The notes below the pieces were generated by a model. The model did no database searches. It was given only the letters and a program-made list of their open reading frames with translations, and was not told the origin of the DNA. A DNA stretch of 64,000 nucleotides from Paludibacteraceae bacterium. GTDB taxonomy: Bacteria > Bacteroidota > Bacteroidia > Bacteroidales > Paludibacteraceae. Numbering within the stretch: position 1 is the stretch's first letter; the number at the start of each line of letters is the position of its first letter. Positions 18,167 through 26,482 of this stretch are shown here, one piece after another. The position numbers and the translations under genes are program-made. The stretch covers positions 1 to 64,000 of the forward strand of contig JAFZPM010000001.1 of assembly GCA_017550335.1 (NCBI GenBank), given 5' to 3'.

Positions 18167-19268
18167 ATTGATCTAATTTAATTGTTAATTTCAGATTATA
18201 GTTGTTGTCGGTCTCGTCGATGTCCAGGGAATATTTCCCGGAGTACATCAGGTCGAGCCTTTTCTTCACGTTTTCGATACCGATGCCCTTGATGTGCTTC
18301 TGTTCCCTCTTCACGACACGTTTGCTGTTCTCCACGGTGAAGAGCAGTTCGTGGGCGTTCGCCTTGAGGTGGAAGCGTACGTAGGCGTTGCTTTCCAGGC
18401 CTATGCCGCTGTATTTGAATGCGTTTTCGACGAAGGGCTGGAGCAACATGGGAGCGATGAATATCTCCTCCGGGGAAATCTCTTTCACGAAGGTCACGTC
18501 GATGTCGTTCTCATGGCTATATCGTTGAAACTCAATATAGTTCTCCAGATAATTGATCTCTCCGGATAAAGGGATCTGTTTCTCTTTGGAACCGTATGTG
18601 ACGTAGCGCAACATTTCGGAGAGCGTCAGGACACTGTCCGCCGCGTTCTTGTCACCCGTGTAGACCATCGAATAGATGTTGTTCAGTGCGTTGAACAGGA
18701 AGTGAGGGTTGATCTGCGAGCGTAGGAAGTTCAGTTCCAGTTGCACCTTCTCCTGTAGGATGGAGGTGCGTTGCTCCTCGATCTCCTCCGTGTGTTTCCT
18801 GTATTGGAACATGACAGAGACCATCATGGCGCCCGCGAGTAGGATCAATGCCTTCCATTTGGAGGAGAGGAACAGTCTGGCTTCCGTGGACTCCTCCTCG
18901 TCGTCGAAGAATGCCCTGGACTCGGATGGCAGGCGGATGTCCAGCAATGCGTTGTCCTCGAAAACGGTCTCCGTGTAGTGGGACGAGATGACCGCGTCCT
19001 CGAAGTGGTACACGATGAAGGTGAATGAGGCGATGAGGATGGAAGCGAGGAGGATGAAGAGTATCATCCTGTTCTTCATCAGGAAGTAGGGGAATAGGAA
19101 AACCCTGTTCACCAGTGTGACGACGAACATGCCCGCAGTCAGCAACGCGGCCAGTTTCAGCGAAAGGAAAAGGTCATAGGAGATGTTGCTGAATGTGAGC
19201 AACGAGAAGACCGCGATCCACACGGACGTTTCGACGATATTCCGTTTCCAAATGTCAGATATGCTCAT
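18156..19268 (-). CDS. LytS/YehU-type sensor histidine kinase
   Basis: 370 residues. About four N-terminal membrane helices (within residues 12-160, with an external loop rich in Glu near residues 95-130) precede a His_kinase domain. The phosphorylatable His is in RSQINPHFLFNALNNIYS, followed by the HATPase with NAFKYSG and KGIGIENVKKRLDLMY. These kinases partner LytTR regulators. The signal is unknown. First gene of the two-gene operon. Confidence 0.93.
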   Translation of the reverse strand: MSISDIWKRNIVETSVWIAVFSLLTFSNISYDLFLSLKLAALLTAGMFVVTLVNRVFLFPYFLMKNRMILFILLASILIASFTFIVYHFEDAVISSHYTETVFEDNALLDIRLPSESRAFFDDEEESTEARLFLSSKWKALILLAGAMMVSVMFQYRKHTEEIEEQRTSILQEKVQLELNFLRSQINPHFLFNALNNIYSMVYTGDKNAADSVLTLSEMLRYVTYGSKEKQIPLSGEINYLENYIEFQRYSHENDIDVTFVKEISPEEIFIAPMLLQPFVENAFKYSGIGLESNAYVRFHLKANAHELLFTVENSKRVVKREQKHIKGIGIENVKKRLDLMYSGKYSLDIDETDNNYNLKLTIKLDQYGE

Positions 19269-19452
19269 GTCTTCTTCTTTTCACCAAATTTGCGAAAGAA
19301 TTTTGAAATGGGAAAATATTCTCAGCGAAAAAGGTGTATTGTCTCATGATTTTTATGTGCTTATGGGAAAAAAGGAGGCGGAAAGTGCTTTCTGTTTAAT
19401 ATGTTTTTGGATTTTTTGGCGGGAATAGTTAATGCAATAGAGAAAAAAACAC

Positions 19453-19460
19453 TAACTTTG
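19453..19460 (+). promoter_or_regulatory. Putative -7 box of pheS
   Basis: TAACTTTG, matching TANNTTTG, 28 bases before the ATG at 19489. Confidence 0.6.
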
Positions 19461-19488
19461 CGAGATTAAAGGATTTTTGTATTTAGAG

Positions 19489-20508
19489 ATGAAAGAGAGA
19501 ATAAAAGAACTTTTGGATGAGATAAAAGAGTTGCACGCTTCCAGCAAGGAGGATTTGGAGACTCTTCGTATCAAATATTTGAGCAAGAAAGGTGAGATAT
19601 CTTCGTTGTTTAACGATTTCAGGAACATCTCCAATGAGCAGAAGAAGGAGATGGGACAGTTGCTCAATGACCTGAAGAATTCGGCGCAGGATAAGATCAA
19701 TGAATTGAAGAGCGCGCTGGACAACAGTTCTGTGAAGGATGAAAGTTTGGATTTGACGAGGACACCGGACCCTGTGGGGTTGGGTACGCGCCATCCGCTC
19801 TCTCTCGTCAAGAATGAAATCGTGGATATCTTCTCCCGCTTGGGTTTTGTTGTGGCGGAAGGCCCTGAGATCGAGGACGATTGGCATGTGTTCTCCGCAT
19901 TGAATTTCCCGCCTGAGCATCCGGCGAGGGACATGCAGGACACCTTCTTCATCACGAGGGATCCTGACGTTTTGTTGCGTACGCACACCTCATCGGTGCA
20001 ATCCCGCATCATGACCACCCAAAAGCCTCCGATCCGTGTGTTGTGCCCGGGTAGGGTATACAGGAACGAGGCCATCTCTTACCGCGCGCACTGTTTCTTC
20101 CACCAGGTGGAGGGTCTTTACATCGACAAGAACGTGTCGTTCGCGGACCTGAAGCAGGCGTTGCTCTACTTCGCGAAGGAGATGTTCGGCGAGGGTACGA
20201 AGATCCGTCTGCGTCCGTCCTATTTCCCTTTCACGGAGCCTTCTGCGGAGATGGACATCTCCTGCAACCTCTGTGGCGGAAAGGGCTGCGCCTTCTGTAA
20301 GGGAACCGGCTGGGTGGAGATCCTCGGCTGTGGAATGGTGGACCCGAATGTGTTGGAGAATTGTGGTATTGACAGTAAAGTTTATACGGGTTATGCTTTC
20401 GGTATGGGTATCGAACGCATCACCAACCTGAAGTATCAGGTGAAGGACCTGCGTATGTTCTCGGAGAACGACGTGAGGTTCTTGAATCAGTTTAAATCAG
20501 CTTATTAA
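19489..20508 (+). CDS. pheS: Phenylalanyl-tRNA synthetase alpha subunit
   Basis: Class II aminoacyl-tRNA synthetase subunit that charges tRNA-Phe together with PheT. 339 residues from ATG 19489. The N-terminal coiled coil (residues 1-90) binds tRNA. The catalytic core follows, with EGPEIEDDWHVFSALN, HPARDMQDTFF, motif 2 around GRVYRNEAISYRAHCFFHQ and motif 3 FGMGIERITNLKY. A Cys-rich knuckle (CNLCGGKGCAFC) sits before motif 3, as in many bacteria. pheT is not adjacent. An in-frame TTG at 19477 is ignored. Confidence 0.96.
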   Translation: MKERIKELLDEIKELHASSKEDLETLRIKYLSKKGEISSLFNDFRNISNEQKKEMGQLLNDLKNSAQDKINELKSALDNSSVKDESLDLTRTPDPVGLGTRHPLSLVKNEIVDIFSRLGFVVAEGPEIEDDWHVFSALNFPPEHPARDMQDTFFITRDPDVLLRTHTSSVQSRIMTTQKPPIRVLCPGRVYRNEAISYRAHCFFHQVEGLYIDKNVSFADLKQALLYFAKEMFGEGTKIRLRPSYFPFTEPSAEMDISCNLCGGKGCAFCKGTGWVEILGCGMVDPNVLENCGIDSKVYTGYAFGMGIERITNLKYQVKDLRMFSENDVRFLNQFKSAY

Positions 20509-20525
20509 CATTTAAATCTAAGATC

Positions 20526-20918
20526 ATGGGAATTGGAGGAAAGGAAGTAATGACGACAGGGAGCGAGCACAACACGTTGGCCTTTGGTACCAAGGTTGTG
20601 GGAGATATCCATGCAGAAAACGATTTCAGATTGGATGGCTCTGTAGAGGGAACGATAGTTTGCAAGGGGAAGATCATCGTGGGTCCTAAGGGCGTCATGT
20701 CTGGTACTATGACCTGCGCTAATGCGGATGTCCTGGGAGTCGTGAAGGGGAAAGTGATCGTTTCCGACACGCTTTCATTGAAGTCTACCGCGAAGGTGGA
20801 AGGTGAAATCACGACGAAGACCCTTTCCATCGAGCCTAACGCTATATTTACTGGTACGTGTGACATGACGAATGGAAACAAGCAGATCGTGTCGAATAAT
20901 CAGCAGCAGAAAGCATAG
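20526..20918 (+). CDS. Bactofilin-family cytoskeletal protein
   Basis: 130 residues. The centre is a short right-handed beta-helix with repeating hydrophobic/glycine rungs (TKVVGDIHAENDFRLDG, GTIVCKGKIIVGPKG, GKVIVSDTLSLKS, AKVEGEITTKTLSIEP), flanked by flexible polar ends. Bactofilins polymerise without nucleotide and help cell shape or wall-enzyme placement. It lies 17 bases after pheS and is probably co-transcribed with it. Confidence 0.88.
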   Translation: MGIGGKEVMTTGSEHNTLAFGTKVVGDIHAENDFRLDGSVEGTIVCKGKIIVGPKGVMSGTMTCANADVLGVVKGKVIVSDTLSLKSTAKVEGEITTKTLSIEPNAIFTGTCDMTNGNKQIVSNNQQQKA

Positions 20919-21077
20919 TCAGGTATTGCTCACATACTAGCCCAGTCGCCGCCTAGGCGTTCCCGGGCTTCTCTCTTGTTTGTTACGCACTCCCTTCGAA
21001 GTGTGCTTGTTTGTTGTGTGCCGAAACCATCCCCTGTATTAGATGCTGTGATAGATGATTTATTCGAAGGGTTTTGT

Positions 21078-21085
21078 TATCTTTG
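21078..21085 (+). promoter_or_regulatory. Putative -7 box of kdsB
   Basis: TATCTTTG, a perfect TANNTTTG, 20 bases before the kdsB ATG. Confidence 0.6.
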
Positions 21086-21105
21086 CTATTCGTAATCGAT
21101 AAGAT

Positions 21106-21879
21106 ATGGACAAGTGTGATTTTATAGGAATTATTCCGGCTAGATACGCATCCACCCGTTTCCCGGGGAAGCCTTTGGTGGAGATCGGGGGGAAGAGTAT
21201 GATTCAACGTGTGTATGAGCAGGTCTCCAAGGTACTGGACTGCGTCTATGTGGCGACGGACGACACCCGCATCTCCGAGGCGGTCACCGCTTTCGGCGGC
21301 AAGGTGATGATGACTTCCGACCAGCACAAGAGCGGTACGGACCGTTGCTTCGAGGCTTATGTCAAATCGGGGACGGGTAGGAGAGTGATCGTGAATATCC
21401 AAGGCGATGAACCCTTCATCCAACCGAAGCAGATAGAGCGTCTGTGCGCTTGTTTCGATGACCCGGAAACGCAGCTGGCGACGCTCGTCAAGCCCTTCAA
21501 GGCGGAGGATGGCGTCGAGGCGCTGTTCAACCCTAACACCCCGAAGGTGGTGCTGAACAAGAACAGCGAGGCGATCTATTTCAGCCGCTCGGTCATCCCT
21601 TACAAGCGTGGGGCGGAGGAGAAGGAATGGCTCTCCCGCCATCAGTATTACAAGCATATCGGACTTTACGCTTACCGTAGCGATGTGTTGTCCGAGATCA
21701 CGAAGCTGCCTCAGTCTTCGTTGGAGCTGGCGGAGTCGCTGGAGCAGTTGCGCTGGATCGAGAACGGCTACAAGATCAAGGTGGGCATCACCGAGATGGA
21801 GACCATAGGCATCGATACGCCTGACGATCTCTTGCGTGCGGAGCAGTTCCTCCGTAGCCGTGAGCAGCAGTCGTTGTGA
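21106..21879 (+). CDS. kdsB: 3-deoxy-manno-octulosonate cytidylyltransferase
   Basis: Activates Kdo with CTP to CMP-Kdo for lipid A/inner-core synthesis. 257 residues, the family norm. Nucleotide-binding loop IIPARYASTRFPGKPL at residues 6-21, then YVATDD, SDQHKSGTDR, NIQGDEPF and the C-terminal GIDTPDDLLRAEQ. Its presence supports a Gram-negative outer membrane with Kdo-containing LPS. Confidence 0.96.
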   Translation: MDKCDFIGIIPARYASTRFPGKPLVEIGGKSMIQRVYEQVSKVLDCVYVATDDTRISEAVTAFGGKVMMTSDQHKSGTDRCFEAYVKSGTGRRVIVNIQGDEPFIQPKQIERLCACFDDPETQLATLVKPFKAEDGVEALFNPNTPKVVLNKNSEAIYFSRSVIPYKRGAEEKEWLSRHQYYKHIGLYAYRSDVLSEITKLPQSSLELAESLEQLRWIENGYKIKVGITEMETIGIDTPDDLLRAEQFLRSREQQSL

Positions 21880-21951
21880 TTGGTTGTTTTGAATGGATAA
21901 AAAATAGGGTTGAAATGGGTTGTTGGAACCCTCATAAATTTGTGAAGACAT

Positions 21952-23238
21952 ATGGATCGTAGTGTTTGCCCTGAAATGGGTCGTGTCACGGGTGTTTCTT
22001 TCCCCAAGGCCTCGCTTGCCCGCTTGCGGAACGGGGCGAGATTGCATGAACTGCCGTTCGGTGACGGGGATATCGTCCGTGTGGATTGCGTGTTCAAGGC
22101 GGGCGCGCTCTTCCAGCCTCAGTTGCTGGTGGCCAGTTTCGCGGGGCAGATGATGCGGGAGGGAACCCGTACCCATTCGTCGTCCGAAATAGCGGAGGCT
22201 CTGGATTCGCATGGCGCATCGCTCGCCATCAATGTATCGTACGAGTCGGCCTGCGTCACGTTGTATGCGTTGACGAGGCATCTGGAGCCTATGTTGAGGC
22301 TGCTGACGGAGATCGTCACGGAGCCTGCATATCCCGAGAAGGAGTTCACGACATACCTGAATAAGCGCAAACAGCAGTTCCTGATACAGAACGAGCGTGT
22401 TTCGACGCTTGCCTCCCGCAACCTGAACGCGGCGCTGTTCGGACCGAAAAGCCTTTACGGATCGGCGGGTGAACTGGAGGATTTCGACCGCTTGGACGTG
22501 GAGCTGCTCAAGCGTTTCCATCAGGCCAATTATACCTTCGGTGATTGTGACGTTATCGTCTCCGGCAAGGTGGACGACAAGGTGCGTGGCTTGATCGATG
22601 CGACCTTAGGGGCGGTTCCCGCGGTGACGCATGACGAGCCGGCAACCTCCATCTATGCGTGGGACAAACTGAATGCCTCCTACTGCTTCGCAGAGAAGGA
22701 GGATAGTGTCCAGTCCGCCATCCTCATGGGTAGCATCTGCATGTCGGCGAAAGATCCTGACTACCATGCGTTCACGGTCCTTAATACGGTCCTGGGCGGC
22801 TATTTCGGCAGCAGGCTGATGTCGAACGTACGGGAGGAGAAGGGCTTCACCTATGGCATCGGTTCGTATGTCTGGTCGCTTCCCGAGATGGGACGATTCA
22901 CCATCTCCACGCAGACGGCCACCGAGTATGTGGAGCCTGCGATCGGGGAGATCAAGAAGGAGATGAAGCTCCTGTGCGATTCGTTGATACCGGCGGACGA
23001 GCTGGATTCGGTCCGCAGTTACATGTTAGGGGAGAACGCCAGGGTGCTGGACGGTTCCTTCTCCTTCGTGGACGCCTACCTCTCCTTCTTGACGCAAGGG
23101 GTGGATGGCACTGAATTTTACAGAAAGAGTGAGAAAACCATATTGTCCGTCACGGCGGACGAACTTATCGGCCTGGCGCGGAAGTACTTCGACATGGAAC
23201 GCTTCTGCATCTCTGTGGCCGGACAAAAAACGAAGTGA
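21952..23238 (+). CDS. M16 (insulinase) fold protein lacking the zinc motif
   Basis: 428 residues, made of two M16 halves. Active M16 peptidases carry HxxEH in the first half. Here the equivalent stretch reads SFAGQMMREGTRTH, with neither His-Glu pair nor second His, so it is probably a non-catalytic member or the partner subunit of an active one. The C-terminal half has the usual LMSNVREEKGFTYGIGS block. There is no signal peptide. Its stop codon overlaps the AlaX-like start (TGATG). Confidence 0.85.
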   Translation: MDRSVCPEMGRVTGVSFPKASLARLRNGARLHELPFGDGDIVRVDCVFKAGALFQPQLLVASFAGQMMREGTRTHSSSEIAEALDSHGASLAINVSYESACVTLYALTRHLEPMLRLLTEIVTEPAYPEKEFTTYLNKRKQQFLIQNERVSTLASRNLNAALFGPKSLYGSAGELEDFDRLDVELLKRFHQANYTFGDCDVIVSGKVDDKVRGLIDATLGAVPAVTHDEPATSIYAWDKLNASYCFAEKEDSVQSAILMGSICMSAKDPDYHAFTVLNTVLGGYFGSRLMSNVREEKGFTYGIGSYVWSLPEMGRFTISTQTATEYVEPAIGEIKKEMKLLCDSLIPADELDSVRSYMLGENARVLDGSFSFVDAYLSFLTQGVDGTEFYRKSEKTILSVTADELIGLARKYFDMERFCISVAGQKTK

Positions 23239-23702
23239 TGGAAGCGACGGAACAGGCGAGTCTGAAATTTAGGGACCAAGGGATCGCGCCTTCGCATACG
23301 GCGGAGCATCTGCTGAACCAGACCATGGTGCGGATGTTTGGCTGCGGAAGGGCTATCTCCGCTCACGTGGAGCGCAAGAAATCGAAGTGTGATTACATCC
23401 TGCCGTCGGATTTGACGGAGCAGCAGGTGGCGGAGCTGGAGAGGCGCATGAACGAGGTCATCGACCAACATCTGCAGGTCTATTGCGAATATATGCCCAA
23501 GGAGGAGGCGGAACGGCAGTTCGATCTCTCCAAGCTTCCGGAGCATACGGACGGTGACCTGCGCATTGTCCGGATAGGCACGTACGACGCATGTCCGTGC
23601 GTGGGCGCCCATGTCGAGAACACGAGCGAGTTGGGTCGTTTCAAGGTGCTTTCCTCTTCGTTTGAGGGAGGCGTCTGCAGGATCCGTTGGAGGCTCGAAT
23701 GA
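23238..23702 (+). CDS. AlaX-like alanyl-tRNA editing domain protein
   Basis: 154 residues. The zinc-binding set of the AlaRS/AlaX editing fold is present: HTAEH (HxxxH) near residue 20 and CPCVGAH (CxxxH) near residue 120, followed by a strand with FKVLSSSFEGGVCRIRW. Such stand-alone domains hydrolyse Ser- or Gly-tRNA-Ala. Proteins this short lack the usual N-terminal glycine-rich domain, so substrate and activity are inferred. The ATG overlaps the stop of the M16-fold gene, which implies coupled translation. Confidence 0.82.
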   Translation: MEATEQASLKFRDQGIAPSHTAEHLLNQTMVRMFGCGRAISAHVERKKSKCDYILPSDLTEQQVAELERRMNEVIDQHLQVYCEYMPKEEAERQFDLSKLPEHTDGDLRIVRIGTYDACPCVGAHVENTSELGRFKVLSSSFEGGVCRIRWRLE

Positions 23703-23854
23703 ACGGACGAAGGGGAGGCCTAAAACCGCTTCTTCGGATAGGGTTGGGGGTTTTCTTGTGAAATATTATATATTCGTTGAAAATAATAGTTCGTTATGCG
23801 GTTTTATATATACTTTAGTTTTCGTAGTATTCTTTGTAGTATTCGCTGATTAGT

Positions 23855-24097
23855 ATGAACTTAGTTTCTGGAATGATAGTAAATGATTCTGGGTATGTGT
23901 TCAATTCCATGACGGGTGAGAGCTTCTCCATAAACCAGACGGCGAGGTTGGTTTTAACCTTGCTAGGGGAGGGATGCTCCAAAACGGATATATACAACCG
24001 CCTCTTGTCGGAGTATGATGTGGAGGCTTCCTCGCTGGAGGCTGACGTGGATGATTTCTTTTATTTGTTGAGGAAATATAGAATCTTGGTGGACTGA
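23855..24097 (+). CDS. PqqD-like small protein (peptide-binding type)
   Basis: 80 residues. The sequence NDSGYVFNSMTGESFSINQTARLVLTLLGEG, then LLSEYDVEASSLEADVDDFFYLLRKYRILVD, matches the winged-helix-like PqqD/RRE fold. In RiPP pathways this fold holds the precursor peptide for modifying enzymes. No precursor peptide or radical-SAM enzyme is visible nearby. The stop overlaps the ATP-grasp start, so it belongs to the four-gene cluster at 23.9-28.6 kb. Confidence 0.78.
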   Translation: MNLVSGMIVNDSGYVFNSMTGESFSINQTARLVLTLLGEGCSKTDIYNRLLSEYDVEASSLEADVDDFFYLLRKYRILVD

Positions 24098-25137
24098 TGA
24101 GAAGCTTGGTGGTGGCGATAAGTGGAATGAATGCGACGGACAATCCGGGTCCGGGGGTCGGGGTCGCCAGAAGCCTGAGACAGTCTGGTTTCGCCGAATT
24201 CCGTGTCGTAGGCTTTTGCTACGGGTCGTTGGAGCCGGGCGCCTACATGCAGGACATCACGGACGTGTCGTATCTGCTGCCTTTCCCTAGCGAGGGTATG
24301 GTGACATTCCTGGATAGGCTGCGTTACATCCATGAGCGGGAACATATAGACATCATCATCCCGAACCTGGACGCCGAACTGTTCATCTACATCAAGATCA
24401 AGGATAAACTGGAGGAGATGGGTATCCGCCTCTGCTTGCCCACTATCGAGCAGTTCGACTCCAGACAGAAATACCGCTTGCCGGACTTCGGGGAGAAGAT
24501 GGGCTTCAGTGTCCCGAAAAGCTTCCGGTGCAATACGGTGGAGGACCTCCTCTCGTCGGAGAACGAGTTGCGGTACCCCATCATGATGAAGGGCAACTTC
24601 TATGAGGCCTATTACGCGGGTTACAGGGAACAGGCGGTCACCTATTTCTGGAACCTCCTGGCCAAATGGGGCGCCCCGGTCATCGCCCAACAATACATCT
24701 CCGGTGGTGAGTTCAATGTCGTGGGCGTGGGGGACGGGAAGGGCAACCTCCTCTCTTGCGTGCCGATGCATAAGCAGTTCATCACCGACAAGGGAAAGGC
24801 TTGGGCGGGCGTCACCATCAAGGATGACCAGCTGATGGATTCGGCCCGTCGCTTCGTCGAGACCACCCGCTGGATGGGCGCTTTTGAGTTGGAACTATTG
24901 AGGGGGGACGATGGTGTCCTCTATCTTATCGAGATAAATCCTAGGATGCCGGCTTGGGTCTATTTGGCTACCGCGGCAGGGGAGAACATACCGGAACAGA
25001 TCGTCCAATTGGCTTTGGGGGAGACGCCTAGCCAGTGTGACCATTACGATGTGGGGAAGATGTTCATCCGCTATTCCTGGGACATGGTGGTTAACCAATC
25101 TGAGTTCGGACAGTTCTCAGTGAAAGGAGAGAAGTGA
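24097..25137 (+). CDS. ATP-grasp ligase (carboxylate-amine ligase type)
   Basis: 346 residues. An N-terminal pre-ATP-grasp Rossmann part (VVAISGMNATDNPGPGVGVARSL, IIPNLDAE) is followed by the ATP-grasp core: YPIMMKGNFYEAY, IAQQYISGGEFNVVGVGDG, and the metal-binding GVLYLIEINPRMPAW near residue 285. These enzymes join a carboxylate, via an acyl-phosphate, to an amine or thiol. The substrate is unknown; the coupled PqqD-like protein suggests a peptide or amino-acid substrate. The start overlaps the previous stop, and the next gene starts 1 base later. Confidence 0.85.
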   Translation: MRSLVVAISGMNATDNPGPGVGVARSLRQSGFAEFRVVGFCYGSLEPGAYMQDITDVSYLLPFPSEGMVTFLDRLRYIHEREHIDIIIPNLDAELFIYIKIKDKLEEMGIRLCLPTIEQFDSRQKYRLPDFGEKMGFSVPKSFRCNTVEDLLSSENELRYPIMMKGNFYEAYYAGYREQAVTYFWNLLAKWGAPVIAQQYISGGEFNVVGVGDGKGNLLSCVPMHKQFITDKGKAWAGVTIKDDQLMDSARRFVETTRWMGAFELELLRGDDGVLYLIEINPRMPAWVYLATAAGENIPEQIVQLALGETPSQCDHYDVGKMFIRYSWDMVVNQSEFGQFSVKGEK

Positions 25138-25138
25138 T

Positions 25139-26482
25139 ATGGAAAAGAAGAAATACGAAAGACCGATGTTGAAACGGATCGTTCCGACGATGCCGGGCAA
25201 GACGGGCCAGAACGTGGCGGTGGTCGCTCAGACCGAGATTGACGGTGTGGGCCTGGAACGCCTGCGTAGCCGGTTCGGCTCTCCTCTGTTCGTCTTTTCC
25301 GAGCGGACGCTGCGGAAGAACATGCGCGAGGCCGTGCGGGCTTTCTCCACACGCTATCCGGAGGTGCGTTTCGCATGGTCCTACAAGACGAATTACCTGA
25401 ACACGATCTGCCGCATCTTCCACGAGGAGGGTGCCATGGCGGAGGTGGTCTCCGGCTTCGAATACGACAAGGCCCTCGCGAACGGGGTGCCTTCCAACCT
25501 CATCATCTTCAACGGTCCCGCCAAGAGCGAACAGGACTTGCTCCGGGCCATCGAGGGGGATAGCCTGATCCATATCGATAACACGGAGGAACTCCGCATA
25601 TTGACCAATCTCTCCATAGAGAAAAACATAAAACCGAGGGTGGCCCTCCGTGTGAACATGGACGTGGGGATCTATCCTCCGTGGAACCGCTTCGGCTTCA
25701 ACCTGGAGTCGGGACAGGCGTGGGACGCCCTGGAGAAAATCGCCTCGGAGGGTAAACTGAACTGCGTGGGCTTGCATTGCCACATCGGCACGTTCATCCA
25801 GACGGCCGACGCCTACCGCATCGAGGCGGAGAAACTGGCCCTCTTGGCGAAGGATTCGATGGAAAAACTGGGCTTGCCGATCTCCTATGTGGACATGGGT
25901 GGCGGCTTTGCTTCCAAGAATACGTTGAAGTCGTCTTACCTGACGGGCGAGGACCTCTGCCCGACGTTCGACGACTATGCGGAGACCATCACCAGCGTCT
26001 TCCGCACCATGAAATTCCCTGACGGTAAACGGCTGCGCATCGTGCTGGAGACGGGACGGGCGTTGGTCGATAACGCAGGTTTTCTGCTCACCTCCGTCAT
26101 CACGAACAAACGCATGGCGGACGGTCGCCTGAACACGGTGATCGACGCGGGCGTGAACTTGCTCTTCACCTCCTTCTGGTACAACCATAAGGTGACCGCT
26201 ACCTATGAGAGCACCTCGCAGGTGGAGCCTACGATGTTGTGTGGACCGTTGTGCATGAACATAGACGTGATCCGCGACAATGTGATGCTCCCTCCGTTGA
26301 AGAGGAATGACTTGTTGCTGATCCATAACGTGGGCGCCTACAACGTGACGCAGTGGATGCAGTTCATCACCATGCGGCCTAAGGTGGTGATGGTGAAGGA
26401 GAACGGTGAAGTCATCTTGCTGCGTGACGCTGAATGCTTGAACGATGTCAATGGAGTGGAGGATAGATGCACGGTGAACTGA
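25139..26482 (+). CDS. Fold-type III PLP enzyme, diaminopimelate decarboxylase-like
   Basis: 447 residues. The PLP Lys is in FAWSYKTNYL (about residue 82). Later come GLHCHIGTFIQ, the phosphate-binding DMGGGFAS, RIVLETGRALVDNAG and the C-terminal-domain Cys in CGPLCMNID, all as in LysA-type decarboxylases. The N-terminal 40 residues are extra and basic. In this cluster it is more likely to act on a special amino acid or a conjugate than to serve lysine synthesis, but that is inference. It is 1 base after the ATP-grasp gene and overlaps the next gene by 16 bases. Confidence 0.85.
   Translation: MEKKKYERPMLKRIVPTMPGKTGQNVAVVAQTEIDGVGLERLRSRFGSPLFVFSERTLRKNMREAVRAFSTRYPEVRFAWSYKTNYLNTICRIFHEEGAMAEVVSGFEYDKALANGVPSNLIIFNGPAKSEQDLLRAIEGDSLIHIDNTEELRILTNLSIEKNIKPRVALRVNMDVGIYPPWNRFGFNLESGQAWDALEKIASEGKLNCVGLHCHIGTFIQTADAYRIEAEKLALLAKDSMEKLGLPISYVDMGGGFASKNTLKSSYLTGEDLCPTFDDYAETITSVFRTMKFPDGKRLRIVLETGRALVDNAGFLLTSVITNKRMADGRLNTVIDAGVNLLFTSFWYNHKVTATYESTSQVEPTMLCGPLCMNIDVIRDNVMLPPLKRNDLLLIHNVGAYNVTQWMQFITMRPKVVMVKENGEVILLRDAECLNDVNGVEDRCTVN

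Noticed and set aside
20983..22521. 512-residue open frame on the minus strand
   Set aside because: It lies opposite kdsB and the M16-fold gene, has a repetitive Arg/Leu/His-rich composition typical of antisense frames, and matches no family.
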